64,000 bases of DNA from Streptomyces sp. 135 (GCF_020026305.1 NZ_CP075691.1:2542001-2606000), one strand, 5' to 3'. Counted from the first letter of the stretch, positions 27,226 to 36,432 are shown. Notes: generated by a model from the letters alone, not told the origin. Made by a program: numbers and translations.

Positions 27226-28470
27226 ATGACCTGTCCAGCGCTTCCCGACGGGTTCGACTTCACCGACCCCGACCTGCTCCAAGCCCGCGTGCCGCTCCCG
27301 GAGTTCGCACGGCTGCGGCGGACGGAACCGGTGCGCTGGATCGCCCAGCGGCCCCGCGTGTCCGGTTTCGACGACGCGGGCTACTGGGCCGTCACCCGGC
27401 ACGAGGACGTCAAGTACGTCTCCACGCACCCGGAGTTGTTCTCCTCGAACGTCAACACCGCGATCATCCGCTTCAACGAGTCGATCAGCCGCGACCAGAT
27501 CGACGCCCAGAAACTGATCATGATCAACATGGACCCGCCCGAGCACACCCGGGTCCGGCAGATCGTGCAGCGCGGCTTCACGCCCCGCGCCATCCGCTCG
27601 CTGGAGGACGCCCTGCGCGAGCGCGCCCGCTCCATCGTCGCGGCGGCCCTGGAGACGGCGGGCCCGGACGGCTCCTTCGACTTCGTGACGAACGTCGCCG
27701 TCGAGCTCCCGCTCCAGGCCATCGCCGAGCTGATCGGCGTGGATCAGGAGGACCGCGCCAAGATCTTCGACTGGTCCAACAAGATGGCCGCGTACGACGA
27801 CCCGGAGTACGCCATCACCGAGGAGATCGGCGCCGAGGCGGCCATGGAGATCGTCTCCTACGCGATGAACCTCGCCGCGGCCCGCAAGGAGTGCCCGGCC
27901 AAGGACATCGTCAGTCAGCTGGTGGCGGCCGAGGACGAGGGGAACCTCTCGGGCGACGAGTTCGGCTTCTTCGTGATCCTGCTCGCGGTGGCCGGCAACG
28001 AGACCACCCGCAACGCCATCACCCACGGCATGCACGCCTTCCTCACCCACCCCGGCCAGTGGGAGCTGTACAAGCGCGAGCGTCCCGACACCACGGCCGA
28101 GGAGATAGTGCGCTGGGCGACCCCGGTCGTCGCCTTCCAGCGCACCGCGACGCAGGACACGGAGCTGGGCGGCGCCACGATCAAGCGGGGCGACCGCGTC
28201 GGCATCTTCTACTCCTCCGCCAACCACGACCCCGACGTCTTCGAGGCCCCGGACGTCTTCGACATCACCCGCGACCCCAACCCGCACCTCGGCTTCGGGG
28301 GCGGCGGCCCGCACTTCTGCCTCGGCAAGTCCCTCGCGGTCCTGGAGATCAACCTCATCTTCCACGCGATCGCCGACGCCATGCCCGGCCTCCGGCTGAC
28401 CGGCGCCCCGCGCAGGCTCCGCTCGGCCTGGCTCAACGGAGTCAAGGAACTGCGGGTCAGCACCGGCTGA
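27226..28470 (+). CDS. Cytochrome P450, CYP125-like steroid side-chain hydroxylase
   Basis: A 414-residue soluble P450. The haem loop is 'GFGGGGPHFCLGKSLAV', the I helix 'AVAGNETTRNAITHG' and the K helix 'EEIVRWATPVVAFQRTAT'. The N-terminal words 'LPDGFDFTDPDLLQARVPL' and 'ELPLQAIAELIGVDQEDRAK' closely follow mycobacterial CYP125, which oxidises the terminal C26/27 carbon of cholesterol. The ferredoxin and aldehyde dehydrogenase at 15.8-17.5 kb would be logical partners: electrons in, aldehyde to acid. ATG at 27226 has GGAG 7 nt upstream. Confidence 0.92.
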   Translation: MTCPALPDGFDFTDPDLLQARVPLPEFARLRRTEPVRWIAQRPRVSGFDDAGYWAVTRHEDVKYVSTHPELFSSNVNTAIIRFNESISRDQIDAQKLIMINMDPPEHTRVRQIVQRGFTPRAIRSLEDALRERARSIVAAALETAGPDGSFDFVTNVAVELPLQAIAELIGVDQEDRAKIFDWSNKMAAYDDPEYAITEEIGAEAAMEIVSYAMNLAAARKECPAKDIVSQLVAAEDEGNLSGDEFGFFVILLAVAGNETTRNAITHGMHAFLTHPGQWELYKRERPDTTAEEIVRWATPVVAFQRTATQDTELGGATIKRGDRVGIFYSSANHDPDVFEAPDVFDITRDPNPHLGFGGGGPHFCLGKSLAVLEINLIFHAIADAMPGLRLTGAPRRLRSAWLNGVKELRVSTG

Positions 28471-28570
28471 CCGCCATACGGGTTCACCCGCTTCACGGAA
28501 CCAACGTTTCCGTTGCGCCACACGTCCGGAGAAGTGAGCCTTGCCTCTCCCATGACTTCGAACGGAAACG

Positions 28571-30208
28571 GTGGCCGTGGTCTTCGCCGACTTCCCGATC
28601 GTCCCGTCCGACAGCGGACCCGCCGAGCGCAAGCCGGCCCGGTCCTCCTTCCGGGTGTTCGGCCGGCGGCACCGCGTCCCCCTGCTCGCCACCGTGCCCA
28701 CCCTTCCCCTGTACGCGGTGTGGGCGGCGTTCCTCGCGACGGGCGGCGGGGACCTCGCCGCCCAGGAGGCCTGGGCGCGGTTCGCCGCCGAGCACGGCAC
28801 GGCCGCGTACGGCCTCTTCTGGTACGGCGGTATGCACACCGCCAGCTACAGCCTGATCTCGCCCCACCTGATGGCCGCGCTCGGCGTGAAGACCGTGACG
28901 GTGCTCTCCGGGATCGCGGGGGCCTGGCTGGTCGCCGCCCTCATCGAACGCACCGGCGTCCGCGAGCCCCTGTGGCCCGCGGTGCTCGGCTCGCTCGGTG
29001 TGTGGTGCAACGTCGCCTCGGGGCGCACGACGTTCGCGCTCGGCATCGCCTTCGCCTTAGCGGCCTGTCTGGCGCCGGTGCGGGAGCGGCGCGCCGCCCT
29101 CGCCGCGGTATGCGCGGCCCTCGCCACCATGGCGTCGCCGGTGGCGGGCCTCTTCCTGGTGGTCGCGGGCGCGGGCTACTTCTTCGTACGCGACTGGCCG
29201 CGCGCGGCGGCGCTCGTGGCGCCGCCGTTCGTGGTCGTGGCGGTCACGACGGCGCTCTTCCCCTTCACCGGCGAGCACTTGATGCCCTTCGACCGGATCT
29301 TCCCGCCCGTGCTGTTCTCCCTGGCCCTGATCCTGGCGGCCCCGCGCGCGTGGCGGGTGCTCCGGTGGTGCGCGGGCGTGTACGCGGCCGGGACCGTGCT
29401 CACGTATCTCATCCCCTCCCCGATCGGTACGAACGTCGAGCGGCTCGCCGAGCTGGTCGGCCCCGCCGCGCTGCTCGCGGCCCTGCTCGCGCCGGGGCTC
29501 GACCGGATACGGCGGGCCGTGCTCGCGGTGGCCCTGGCGCTGTGCTCGGTGTGGGTGGTCCACAAGACCGCCGACGACCTCGTGGTCTCCACGGAGGTGC
29601 CGCGCTGGGCGGCCGACACCCGTGGCGTGGTGCGGGAGCTGGAGCGGCTTGGCGCCGACCGGTCGCGCGTCGAGGTGGTCCCGGCGCGCAACCACCGCGA
29701 GGCCACGGCGCTCGCCCCGCACGTGAACCTGGCGCGCGGCTGGAACCGCCAGCTCGACATCGAGCGCGGGCGCCTCTTCTACGACGGGACGTTCTCGGCG
29801 GCCACCTACCGGGCCTGGCTGGACAGGTGGGCGGTCGGATACGTCGTCCTGCCCTCGGGCAAGCCGGACGGGTTCGCCGAACAGGAGGCGGAGCTGGTGG
29901 CGCGGGAACCCGAGTGGCTGGAAGCGGTCTGGCAGGACGCGAACTGGCGGATCTTCCGGGTGCGGGAGGCGGTGCCGCTGGTCTCCCGGCCCGCCTCCGT
30001 CGTCCGCGCCACGGACTCCGACGTCGTGGTGCGCGTCCCCGAGCGGGGTGCGGTGACGGTGCGCCTCGTGTACTCGCCGTGGCTGCGGGCCGAGGGCGCC
30101 TGCCTGGAGCGGCAGGGCGAGTTCACGCGGCTGTCGGTGCCCGGGCCCGGCACCTACCGGATCAGCTCGGGCTACGGTCCTTCGCCGAGCCCCTCGTCGT
30201 GCCGGTGA
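28571..30208 (+). CDS. Polytopic membrane protein with C-terminal soluble domain
   Basis: A 545-residue protein with about nine TM helices (residues ~35-360, e.g. 'AALAAVCAALATMASPVAGL', 'VVVAVTTALFPF') and a ~190-residue soluble tail. The long extracytoplasmic loop 'WYGGMHTASYSLISPHLMAA' after TM1 resembles GT-C-type glycosyltransferases, but no catalytic DD/DE pair is clear. The function is not recognised. The GTG start is supported only weakly. The 3' end overlaps the convergent gene by 47 bp. Confidence 0.7.
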   Translation: MAVVFADFPIVPSDSGPAERKPARSSFRVFGRRHRVPLLATVPTLPLYAVWAAFLATGGGDLAAQEAWARFAAEHGTAAYGLFWYGGMHTASYSLISPHLMAALGVKTVTVLSGIAGAWLVAALIERTGVREPLWPAVLGSLGVWCNVASGRTTFALGIAFALAACLAPVRERRAALAAVCAALATMASPVAGLFLVVAGAGYFFVRDWPRAAALVAPPFVVVAVTTALFPFTGEHLMPFDRIFPPVLFSLALILAAPRAWRVLRWCAGVYAAGTVLTYLIPSPIGTNVERLAELVGPAALLAALLAPGLDRIRRAVLAVALALCSVWVVHKTADDLVVSTEVPRWAADTRGVVRELERLGADRSRVEVVPARNHREATALAPHVNLARGWNRQLDIERGRLFYDGTFSAATYRAWLDRWAVGYVVLPSGKPDGFAEQEAELVAREPEWLEAVWQDANWRIFRVREAVPLVSRPASVVRATDSDVVVRVPERGAVTVRLVYSPWLRAEGACLERQGEFTRLSVPGPGTYRISSGYGPSPSPSSCR

Positions 30209-32228
30209 CCGGCGGCGCCTGTGCCCCCGCGGCGGCCTCGCGGGAGCGGCTCGCGCGGGGGCCCGAGAGGAGGTGGGTGAGGCCGAAGCCGGCACCGACC
30301 ACCACCGCGCCGCCCGCCGCGTCGAGGATCCAGTGGTTGCCCGTCGCCACGATCGCGGAGAGCGTCAGGAGCGGGTGCAGCAGCCCGAGCGCCTTCATCC
30401 ACCCCTTGGGGGCGAGGACCGCGATGACCAGGCCGCACCACAGGGACCAGCCGAAGTGCAGCGAGGGCATGGCCGCGTACTGGTTGGTCAGGTCGGTGAG
30501 CGTGCCGTAGTTCGGCTTGGTGAAGTCCTGCACGCCGTGCACCGTGTCGATGAAGCCGAGGTCCGGCATGAGGCGCGGCGGGGCGAGCGGGTAGGCCCAG
30601 AAGCCGACGAGGGCGAGGACCGTCGCGAAGCCGAGCGCGGAGCGCGCCCAGCGGTACTCCGCGGGCCGGCGCGCGTACAGGACGGCGAGGACGCCCAGCG
30701 GCACCACGAAGTGGAACGACGTGTAGTAGAAGTCGAAGAACTCCTTCGGCCAACCCGCCTTCACCACCGCGTGGTTGACCCAGTGCTCGATGTCGATGTG
30801 CAGGAACCGCTCGACGGAGTGGATCTGCTCGCCGTGCCGCTCGGCCGTGGCCCGGCCCCCGGAGATCGTGCCGCCGGTCGCGGCGAGCCTGACCTGCTGG
30901 TAGGCGGAGTAGCCGACGCGGATCAGGAGCAGTTCGAGCAGCAGGTTCGGGCGGGTCAGGACCCGCCGCCAGAACGGCAGCAGCGGCACCCGGCGCCATC
31001 GGGCCGGGACCGGGGTGGCGTACTGGGTGGGGATGGGCGCCTGGTACTGCGGGTGCGCGCGGGAGAGGAACGGCACGGCGACGGCGGCGGCGAGCGCCGC
31101 GATCAGCGCGATGTTGTCGCGGACCGGCTCGGTGACCGGCATGTTCGGCAGCATCATCGTGGCGGGCAGCGTCGACACGAGGACGACGGCCACCGGCCAC
31201 ACATACCGGTCGGACCGGCGCCTGCCGACCCGGCCGACCACCGCGAAGAGCACCCACAGGAGCTGGTGCCGCCAGGTCGTCGGCGATACGGCGACCGCCA
31301 CGCAGCCGGTGATCGCGACGGCGAGGAGCAGCTGCCCGTCCTTGGCGTAGCGCACGGCGCGGCGCAGGCCGGCGTAGACGACGGCGGCGCCGAGTGCCAG
31401 GAAGAGCCCGGTCTCCAGGGGCCCCCGGAGGCCGAGGCGGAGCAGCAGGCCGTGCAGCGACTGGTTGGCGGCGGCGTCCGGGTCCGCGCCGAGGCCCGCT
31501 CCGGCGAGGTGATGGAACCAGTACGTCCATGAGTCGTGCGGCATCGCGGCCCAGGCGAGCGCCGCGCACAGGGCGAAGCCCGCGCCGGTGGACACGGCGG
31601 CCCTCCTGCGGCCGGTGCACCACAGCAGCGCGGCGAAGAGCAGCATGGTCGGCTGCAGCGCCGCTCCGACGCCGATCAGGACGCCGCAGGTCCGTTCGCC
31701 GCGCACGGCGAAGAGGCCGAGGAGCACCAGCAGGACCGGGATGACGCTGGTCTGTCCGAGGTGCAGGGTGTTGCGCACGGGCAGCGACACGATGAGCAGG
31801 CTGACCGCCACGGGGGCGGCGAGCAGCGAGGTGCGCCGGGAGAGCGGCTGCGGCAGGGCCCGGGCGGCGACCAGGCCGAGCACGACGACCAGGCCGAGCG
31901 TGCCGAAGGTCCAGGCCCAGCCGAGGGCCTGCTCCCCGGAGCGGGCGAGGGGCTTGAGGACGAGGCCGGCGAAGGGGGTGCCGGTGAACCGGTCCGCGTC
32001 GTAGAGGGAGTCCTTGACGTGCAGGACGCCGTCCGGCCCGAGCCAGGTCTCCAGGTCGGTGAGGCGCTCGCCCTCAGGGGTGCGCAGGACGACGGCCACC
32101 TGCCGGACGGCCAGGACGGCGGCGAACAGCCACAGGGCGACGCGAGCCGCGCCGATCCGTGGCCGTGGTCCGGTGGCCGGCCCCGCCCCCAGGGCATCGC
32201 GCGGTTCCCTGTGCTCGCCGTTCGCCAT
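30162..32228 (-). CDS. GT87-type glycosyltransferase fused to a PAP2-type inositol-phosphotransferase domain
   Basis: A 688-residue bifunctional membrane protein. The N-terminal ~400 residues are a GT-C fold of the mannosyltransferase/GT87 type, with the loop 'LYDADRFTGTPFAGLVLKPL' and 'AALQPTMLLFAALLWCTGRR'. The C-terminal ~270 residues are PAP2-like: 'YAAMPSLHFGWSLW' and 'VATGNHWILDAAGGAVVVG' are the two histidine motifs found in Aur1/Ipt1-type enzymes. It may transfer and process polyprenyl- or inositol-linked sugars in envelope lipids. Start 32228 has GGGAGG 11 nt upstream; an ATG at 32252 is possible. Confidence 0.83.
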   Translation of the reverse strand: MANGEHREPRDALGAGPATGPRPRIGAARVALWLFAAVLAVRQVAVVLRTPEGERLTDLETWLGPDGVLHVKDSLYDADRFTGTPFAGLVLKPLARSGEQALGWAWTFGTLGLVVVLGLVAARALPQPLSRRTSLLAAPVAVSLLIVSLPVRNTLHLGQTSVIPVLLVLLGLFAVRGERTCGVLIGVGAALQPTMLLFAALLWCTGRRRAAVSTGAGFALCAALAWAAMPHDSWTYWFHHLAGAGLGADPDAAANQSLHGLLLRLGLRGPLETGLFLALGAAVVYAGLRRAVRYAKDGQLLLAVAITGCVAVAVSPTTWRHQLLWVLFAVVGRVGRRRSDRYVWPVAVVLVSTLPATMMLPNMPVTEPVRDNIALIAALAAAVAVPFLSRAHPQYQAPIPTQYATPVPARWRRVPLLPFWRRVLTRPNLLLELLLIRVGYSAYQQVRLAATGGTISGGRATAERHGEQIHSVERFLHIDIEHWVNHAVVKAGWPKEFFDFYYTSFHFVVPLGVLAVLYARRPAEYRWARSALGFATVLALVGFWAYPLAPPRLMPDLGFIDTVHGVQDFTKPNYGTLTDLTNQYAAMPSLHFGWSLWCGLVIAVLAPKGWMKALGLLHPLLTLSAIVATGNHWILDAAGGAVVVGAGFGLTHLLSGPRASRSREAAAGAQAPPVTGTTRGSAKDRSPS

Positions 32229-32584
32229 GCCGCGTCGCACCTCCCGCGCCATATATCCTGCCGCTCTTTATCGGCTTTTGTCCGGTGTGCCCAACGCGAG
32301 GGCATGCTTCTCGGACACCTTCGAACGTCTGTCCGCGGGCGACTTCACGGGTTCTTCGCGCGTGGTTCCCGGCGGGTGCCGCGACATAGATCACAGGGGC
32401 AGCTTGTCCGCACTGCCCAAAGAAAGGCCGTTTGACCTGCATAGAAGCTGTTTTTGCACCCTATGCGATCACCCGGATACCGACCGTAAGGGCGACGAGT
32501 GCCCCTATGGTCGGTTTTCGGGCCGCCCCGGTTTCCTCGGGCGGCCTTGTCCTTGTCGTCGACCGAAAGCGGGCGAGCGAACCC
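32229..32584. other. 356-bp divergent intergenic region
   Basis: A less GC-biased stretch between the GT87-PAP2 gene and the MHS transporter. It includes 'atatatcc' and 'gctgttttt', so promoters in both directions are likely here. I see no RNA element or operator I can name. Confidence 0.4.
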
Positions 32585-33946
32585 TTGCCGAGCGCCACCT
32601 CCCTCGCACTCCGGAAGCCCGAGTCCGCCCCGGGCGTCACCGTCACCGACCCCGCACTGGTCAAGCGCGCGGTGAAGGCGGCCGCCCTCGGCAACGCGAT
32701 GGAGTGGTTCGACTTCGGCGTCTACAGCTACATCGCCGTGACGCTGGGCAAGGTCTTCTTCCCCTCGGGCAACCCCACGGCCCAGCTGCTCTCCACCTTC
32801 GGCGCCTTCGCCGCGGCCTTCCTGATCCGGCCGCTCGGCGGCATGGTCTTCGGCCCGCTGGGCGACCGCGTCGGCCGGCAGAAGGTCCTCGCCGTCACCA
32901 TGATCATGATGGCGGCGGGCACGTTCGCGATCGGCCTGATCCCCTCCTACGCGACGATCGGCGTCTGGGCGCCGGTCCTGCTCCTCCTCGCCCGCCTGGT
33001 GCAGGGCTTCTCGACGGGCGGCGAGTACGCGGGGGCCTCCACGTTCATCGCGGAGTACGCCCCCGACAAGAAGCGCGGCTTCCTCGGCAGCTGGCTGGAG
33101 TTCGGCACGCTCGCCGGCTACATCGGCGGCGCGGGCCTCGTCACCCTGATGACCGCGCTGATGTCCTCGGAGGACCTGGTCTCCTGGGGCTGGCGCATCC
33201 CGTTCCTCATCGCGGGCCCGATGGGCCTGATCGGCCTCTACCTGCGGATGCGGCTCGAAGAGACCCCCGCCTTCGCCGCCGAACTGGAGAAGGCCCACAA
33301 GGACGAGCAGACCCGCGCGAAGGTCCGGCTGCGCGACATGGTCACCGGTCAGTGGAGGGCGCTGCTCCTCTGCATGGGCCTGGTCCTGGTCTTCAACGTC
33401 ACGGACTACATGCTGCTCTCGTACATGCCGAGCTATCTGACCAGCGAGCTGAAGTACGACGAGACGCACGGGCTGCTCGTCGTCCTGGCGGTCATGGCGC
33501 TGATGATGTGCGCCCAGCCGTTCGTCGGCGCGCTGACGGACCGGGTGGGCCGCCGCCCGGTGATCGCGACGGGCTGCGCGGGCTTCTTCCTGCTCTCCGT
33601 CCCCGCGCTGCTCCTGATCCGCGACGGCTCACTCTGGGCGATCGGCCTGGGCCTCGGAGCCCTCGGCCTGCTCCTGGTCTGCTTCACGGCGTCGATGCCC
33701 TCGACCCTCCCGGCACTCTTCCCCACCAAGGTCCGCTACGGCTCGCTCTCCATCGGCTTCAACATCTCCGTCTCGATCTTCGGCGGAACGACGCCGCTGG
33801 TGGTGACGGCGCTGATCGGGGCGACGGGCGACAAGATGATGCCCGCGTACTACATGATGGCGGCGGCCGTGGTGGGCGGCGTCGCGGTCTGGTACATGAC
33901 GGAATCAGCGGGCAGGCCCCTGCCGGGGTCGCCGCCGGCGGAGTAA
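32585..33946 (+). CDS. MHS-family MFS transporter (ProP-like)
   Basis: A proton symporter of the metabolite:H+ family, about 453 residues and 12 TM helices. The diagnostic words are 'ALGNAMEWFDFGVYSYIAV' in TM1, 'GGMVFGPLGDRVGRQKVL' in the TM2-3 loop and 'QGFSTGGEYAGASTFIAEYA' in TM4-5. The second half begins after 'DEQTRAKVRLRDMVTG'. Likely cargo is proline/betaine, a dicarboxylate or a similar small solute. The start is uncertain. The frame is open from 32432 with ATG at 32507, but upstream codons (TTT, GGT, GTT) are untypical, so a TTG at 32585 is proposed. Confidence 0.82.
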   Translation: MPSATSLALRKPESAPGVTVTDPALVKRAVKAAALGNAMEWFDFGVYSYIAVTLGKVFFPSGNPTAQLLSTFGAFAAAFLIRPLGGMVFGPLGDRVGRQKVLAVTMIMMAAGTFAIGLIPSYATIGVWAPVLLLLARLVQGFSTGGEYAGASTFIAEYAPDKKRGFLGSWLEFGTLAGYIGGAGLVTLMTALMSSEDLVSWGWRIPFLIAGPMGLIGLYLRMRLEETPAFAAELEKAHKDEQTRAKVRLRDMVTGQWRALLLCMGLVLVFNVTDYMLLSYMPSYLTSELKYDETHGLLVVLAVMALMMCAQPFVGALTDRVGRRPVIATGCAGFFLLSVPALLLIRDGSLWAIGLGLGALGLLLVCFTASMPSTLPALFPTKVRYGSLSIGFNISVSIFGGTTPLVVTALIGATGDKMMPAYYMMAAAVVGGVAVWYMTESAGRPLPGSPPAE

Positions 33947-34011
33947 CGGACGGGACGTTTCGGCCCGCCGGGCGGGGCGGTTTGGTTTTGGCTTGGCCGA
34001 GCGGGGCGCGC

Positions 34012-34078
34012 AATCCAGCCCCTCCGGCGCTTGAGGAGCGGGGTCCGGGGCGGAGCCCCGCGCGACAGGCCGCCACAC
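34012..34078. repeat. 67-bp direct repeat, copy 1
   Basis: Identical over 67 bp to 34151-34217, 139 bp downstream. Contains the self-complementary 'ggggtccggggcggagcccc' type core that streptomycete chromosomes carry in many intergenic places. It lies in the gap between the MHS transporter and the serpin. Confidence 0.9.
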
Positions 34079-34150
34079 ACCCAGAACCTGCCCCAACCAA
34101 CCCCAGCCCTTCCCCGCCCGCAGCCAGAGCCTCTCCGACCGCCCAACGAA

Positions 34151-34217
34151 AATCCAGCCCCTCCGGCGCTTGAGGAGCGGGGTCCGGGGCGGAGCCCCGC
34201 GCGACAGGCCGCCACAC
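34151..34217. repeat. 67-bp direct repeat, copy 2
   Basis: Exact second copy of 34012-34078. The rest of the 33947-34267 gap is C-rich low-complexity sequence without a gene. Confidence 0.9.
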
Positions 34218-34267
34218 GCCAGAGCCTCGGCCGCACCCAGAGATCCCCGGCCCGACCAAGGCCCCGC

Positions 34268-35301
34268 CTAGCAAGACCCCACCCCGAGAGGAACCCCCGC
34301 CTGCCAGGCCGCGAACACCGGCACCTCCCCCGCTCCGTCCAGCACCCCACCACCCCGAACGGCCGCTCAAAGGCCACCCGCTCAACCCGCCGGGGGCGCC
34401 CCGCCGAGCCCGGCCGCATCGGCACCGCCGTGACCGCCGCCGCCTCGACGCCCTCCTCCGCGATCTTCACGACCGCCTCCTGGACGACCCGCGATATCGC
34501 GAGCCGCTCGGGGGACATCCCGGAGAAGTCCGCCGCGTCGCTCATGGCCCGCCGCACCCCGAGCGCGGCCAGCCGCCCGGTCGCGTCGATCCGCGTGCGG
34601 AGCGAGAGACGGGGCAGGGCCATGACGACCTGCTCGGCGTCGAACGATGACCGGCGCTCACGCGGTGCCCAGCCGAGCGGCAGCACGGCGGCGGGCCCCG
34701 CGCCCGGCTCCCCGAGGACGAACCGGACCCGCACGGGCGCCCGCCCGTCCCGCCGGACGCACCGCATCTCGACGACGCGGGCGCCACCACGCCCCGCGGC
34801 CCCGCCCCCGTCGACCGCCCACGCGTCCCGGAGCGGGACCTGCCGCCGCATCGTCAGCACCCGGTGGACGACGCCCGCCGCGTCCGTGAAGGCGGCGTCA
34901 CGCGTGGCCGCCCCCTCGAAGGGGTCCTCCCAACGTGCCTTCAGCGCAAGGGCGTTGACCAGGAGCAGCAGCGTGTCCGGCGTCACGGTCACCGGAAGGC
35001 GCTCGATCATGCCGCCCGTGGCCTCGCGCACCCACGCGTCGGCGGCGCCGGGGTCCATGGGCCCGAAGCCGATGTCCGGCAGGGCCTCCCGGTACTCCCG
35101 GTACACCGGGGCCCGGCTCCACACGCGCGTGGCGACGCCCAGCGCGTCCGTCCCGGCGAGGGCCCGCGCCCCGTCCGTGACGGCGCGCGCCGCTGCGGCC
35201 CCGGCGACCCCGAGCACGCCCCGCAGTTCGCCGGCGGTCCCCTCCCGGGCACCCGCCGCGACGGCGGCCAGGGCGAGCCTCCACTGACAATCACCCCCCA
35301 C
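34268..35301 (-). CDS. Serpin-family protein, frameshifted near its C-terminus
   Basis: A serpin-like protease inhibitor of ~345 residues. Helix F/strand 3A gives 'LLLLVNALALKARWEDPF', strand 5A 'VVQEAVVKIAEEGVEAAAVT' is the hinge before the reactive-centre loop, and the end should read 'VERVAFERPFGVV' then 'LDGAGEVPVFAAWQAGVPL'. The two halves of that ending lie in different frames, joined at the C4 run 34344-34347, where one base appears to be missing. Uncorrected, the frame runs into the repeats to 33850. GTG at 35301 has AAGGAG 9 nt upstream. No signal peptide, so it would act inside the cell. Confidence 0.7.
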
Positions 35302-35304
35302 CCG

Positions 35305-35327
35305 ACTAAGCTCCTTAGTGAAACTAA
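35305..35327. promoter_or_regulatory. Two overlapping palindromes between the serpin and O-methyltransferase genes
   Basis: ACTAAG-ctc-CTTAGT (35305-35319) overlaps TTAGT-gaa-ACTAA (35315-35327). They lie between divergent start codons at 35301 and 35357 and look like a compound operator, possibly of MarR type. Confidence 0.5.
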
Positions 35328-35356
35328 CTAGACAGTCGAAGGGAATGTGCGCCCGC

Positions 35357-36052
35357 ATGAGCCAGCAGCAGTGGAACTCCGTCGACGACTACTTCACCGG
35401 CCTCCTCGCCCCGCCCGACGACGCCCTCGCCGCCGCCTTGCGCGACAGTGACACGGCCGGCCTGCCGCGCATCAACGTGGCCCCGAACCAGGGCAAGTTG
35501 CTCCACCTCCTCGCCCTCACCCAGGGCGCCCGCCGCATCCTGGAGATCGGCACCCTCGGCGGCTACAGCACCATCTGGCTGGCCCGCGCCCTGCCCGCCG
35601 ACGGCCACCTGATCACCCTGGAGTACAAGCCCGAGCACGCCGAGGTGGCCCGCGGCAACCTCGCCCGCGCCGGGCTCGACAAGCTCACCGAGATCCGCGT
35701 CGGCCCCGCCCTGGAGTCCCTCGCCGCGCTCGGCGCCGAACACGCCGAATACGCCGAAGACACCGCGAACACAGCGCCCTTCGACTTCGTCTTCATCGAC
35801 GCCGACAAGGTCAACAACCCGCAGTACGTGGAGTGGTCGCTCAAGCTCACCCGCCCCGGCAGCCTCATCGTCCTCGACAACGTCGTCCGCGGCGGAGCCG
35901 TCGCCGACCCCGACGACACGGACCCGAGCGTGCGCGGCACCCGCGCCGCCCTCGACCTCATGGCACGGCACCCGAAGCTGAGCGCGACGGCGGTACAGAC
36001 GGTGGGCACGAAGGGCTACGACGGCTTCGCGCTGGCCCGCGTACTTGACTGA
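35357..36052 (+). CDS. SAM-dependent O-methyltransferase (caffeoyl-CoA/catechol type)
   Basis: A 231-residue Methyltransf_3 enzyme that methylates hydroxyls of small, often catecholic, molecules with a divalent metal. 'RRILEIGTLGGYSTIWLARAL' is motif I, 'TLEYKPEHAEVARGNL' the acidic strand 2, 'FDFVFIDADKVNNPQYVEW' the metal-binding Asp, and 'LIVLDNVVRGGAVADP' the second metal Asp-Asn. Three in-frame starts exist (35318, 35345, 35357). The last fits the family length and leaves room for AAGGGA upstream. Confidence 0.9.
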   Translation: MSQQQWNSVDDYFTGLLAPPDDALAAALRDSDTAGLPRINVAPNQGKLLHLLALTQGARRILEIGTLGGYSTIWLARALPADGHLITLEYKPEHAEVARGNLARAGLDKLTEIRVGPALESLAALGAEHAEYAEDTANTAPFDFVFIDADKVNNPQYVEWSLKLTRPGSLIVLDNVVRGGAVADPDDTDPSVRGTRAALDLMARHPKLSATAVQTVGTKGYDGFALARVLD

Positions 36053-36067
36053 CCGGCCCCACCCGCA

Positions 36068-36337
36068 GCGCTCCGAGGCGGGGTCCGGGTTCGAGCCGCG
36101 CAGCCAGGTCACGGACCAGGCCCCGTCGGGCCCGCAGCGGAACTCCAGATGCGTACGGGAGACGAAGAGCCAGTCGTCCGGCGTCACCAGACGGCACACG
36201 TTCGCGTCACGCCCCACGCGCAGCACCGCGCCCGGCTCGCTCGGCACCTCGGCCATGAGCATGCCGGCGGTCGCGCCCGCCTCCGCCCCGGAAACCGAGG
36301 CCATCGTCAGCTCCAGCACGTGGGTACGCTCCTTCAA
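36068..36337 (-). pseudogene. Truncated FHA-domain protein
   Basis: About 90 residues from a GTG/ATG start at 36337: 'MKERTHVLELTMASVSG', then 'GAVLRVGRDANVCRLVTPDD' and 'WLFVSRTHLEFRCGPDGAWS', the phosphothreonine-binding first half of an FHA domain with its Arg, Ser and His. The frame then runs into the O-methyltransferase 3' end ('SNPDPASER...'), losing the rest of the beta-sandwich. This is probably a remnant, possibly truncated when the neighbouring gene was placed here. Confidence 0.6.
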
Positions 36338-36432
36338 CTCGGGGCGGCGCGAGCATGGTTGGCCGTCGCGCGCTGCGGCATTTTAAGTCGCTCCCGGGGC
36401 GCGCGCACGGCCCTCCTGGGACAATGGGCCCC

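Noticed and set aside
28496..28515. KstR-type operator before the gene at 28571
   Set aside because: AAC and GTT are separated by four bases rather than two; only a weak CAACG/CGTTG inverted repeat remains.
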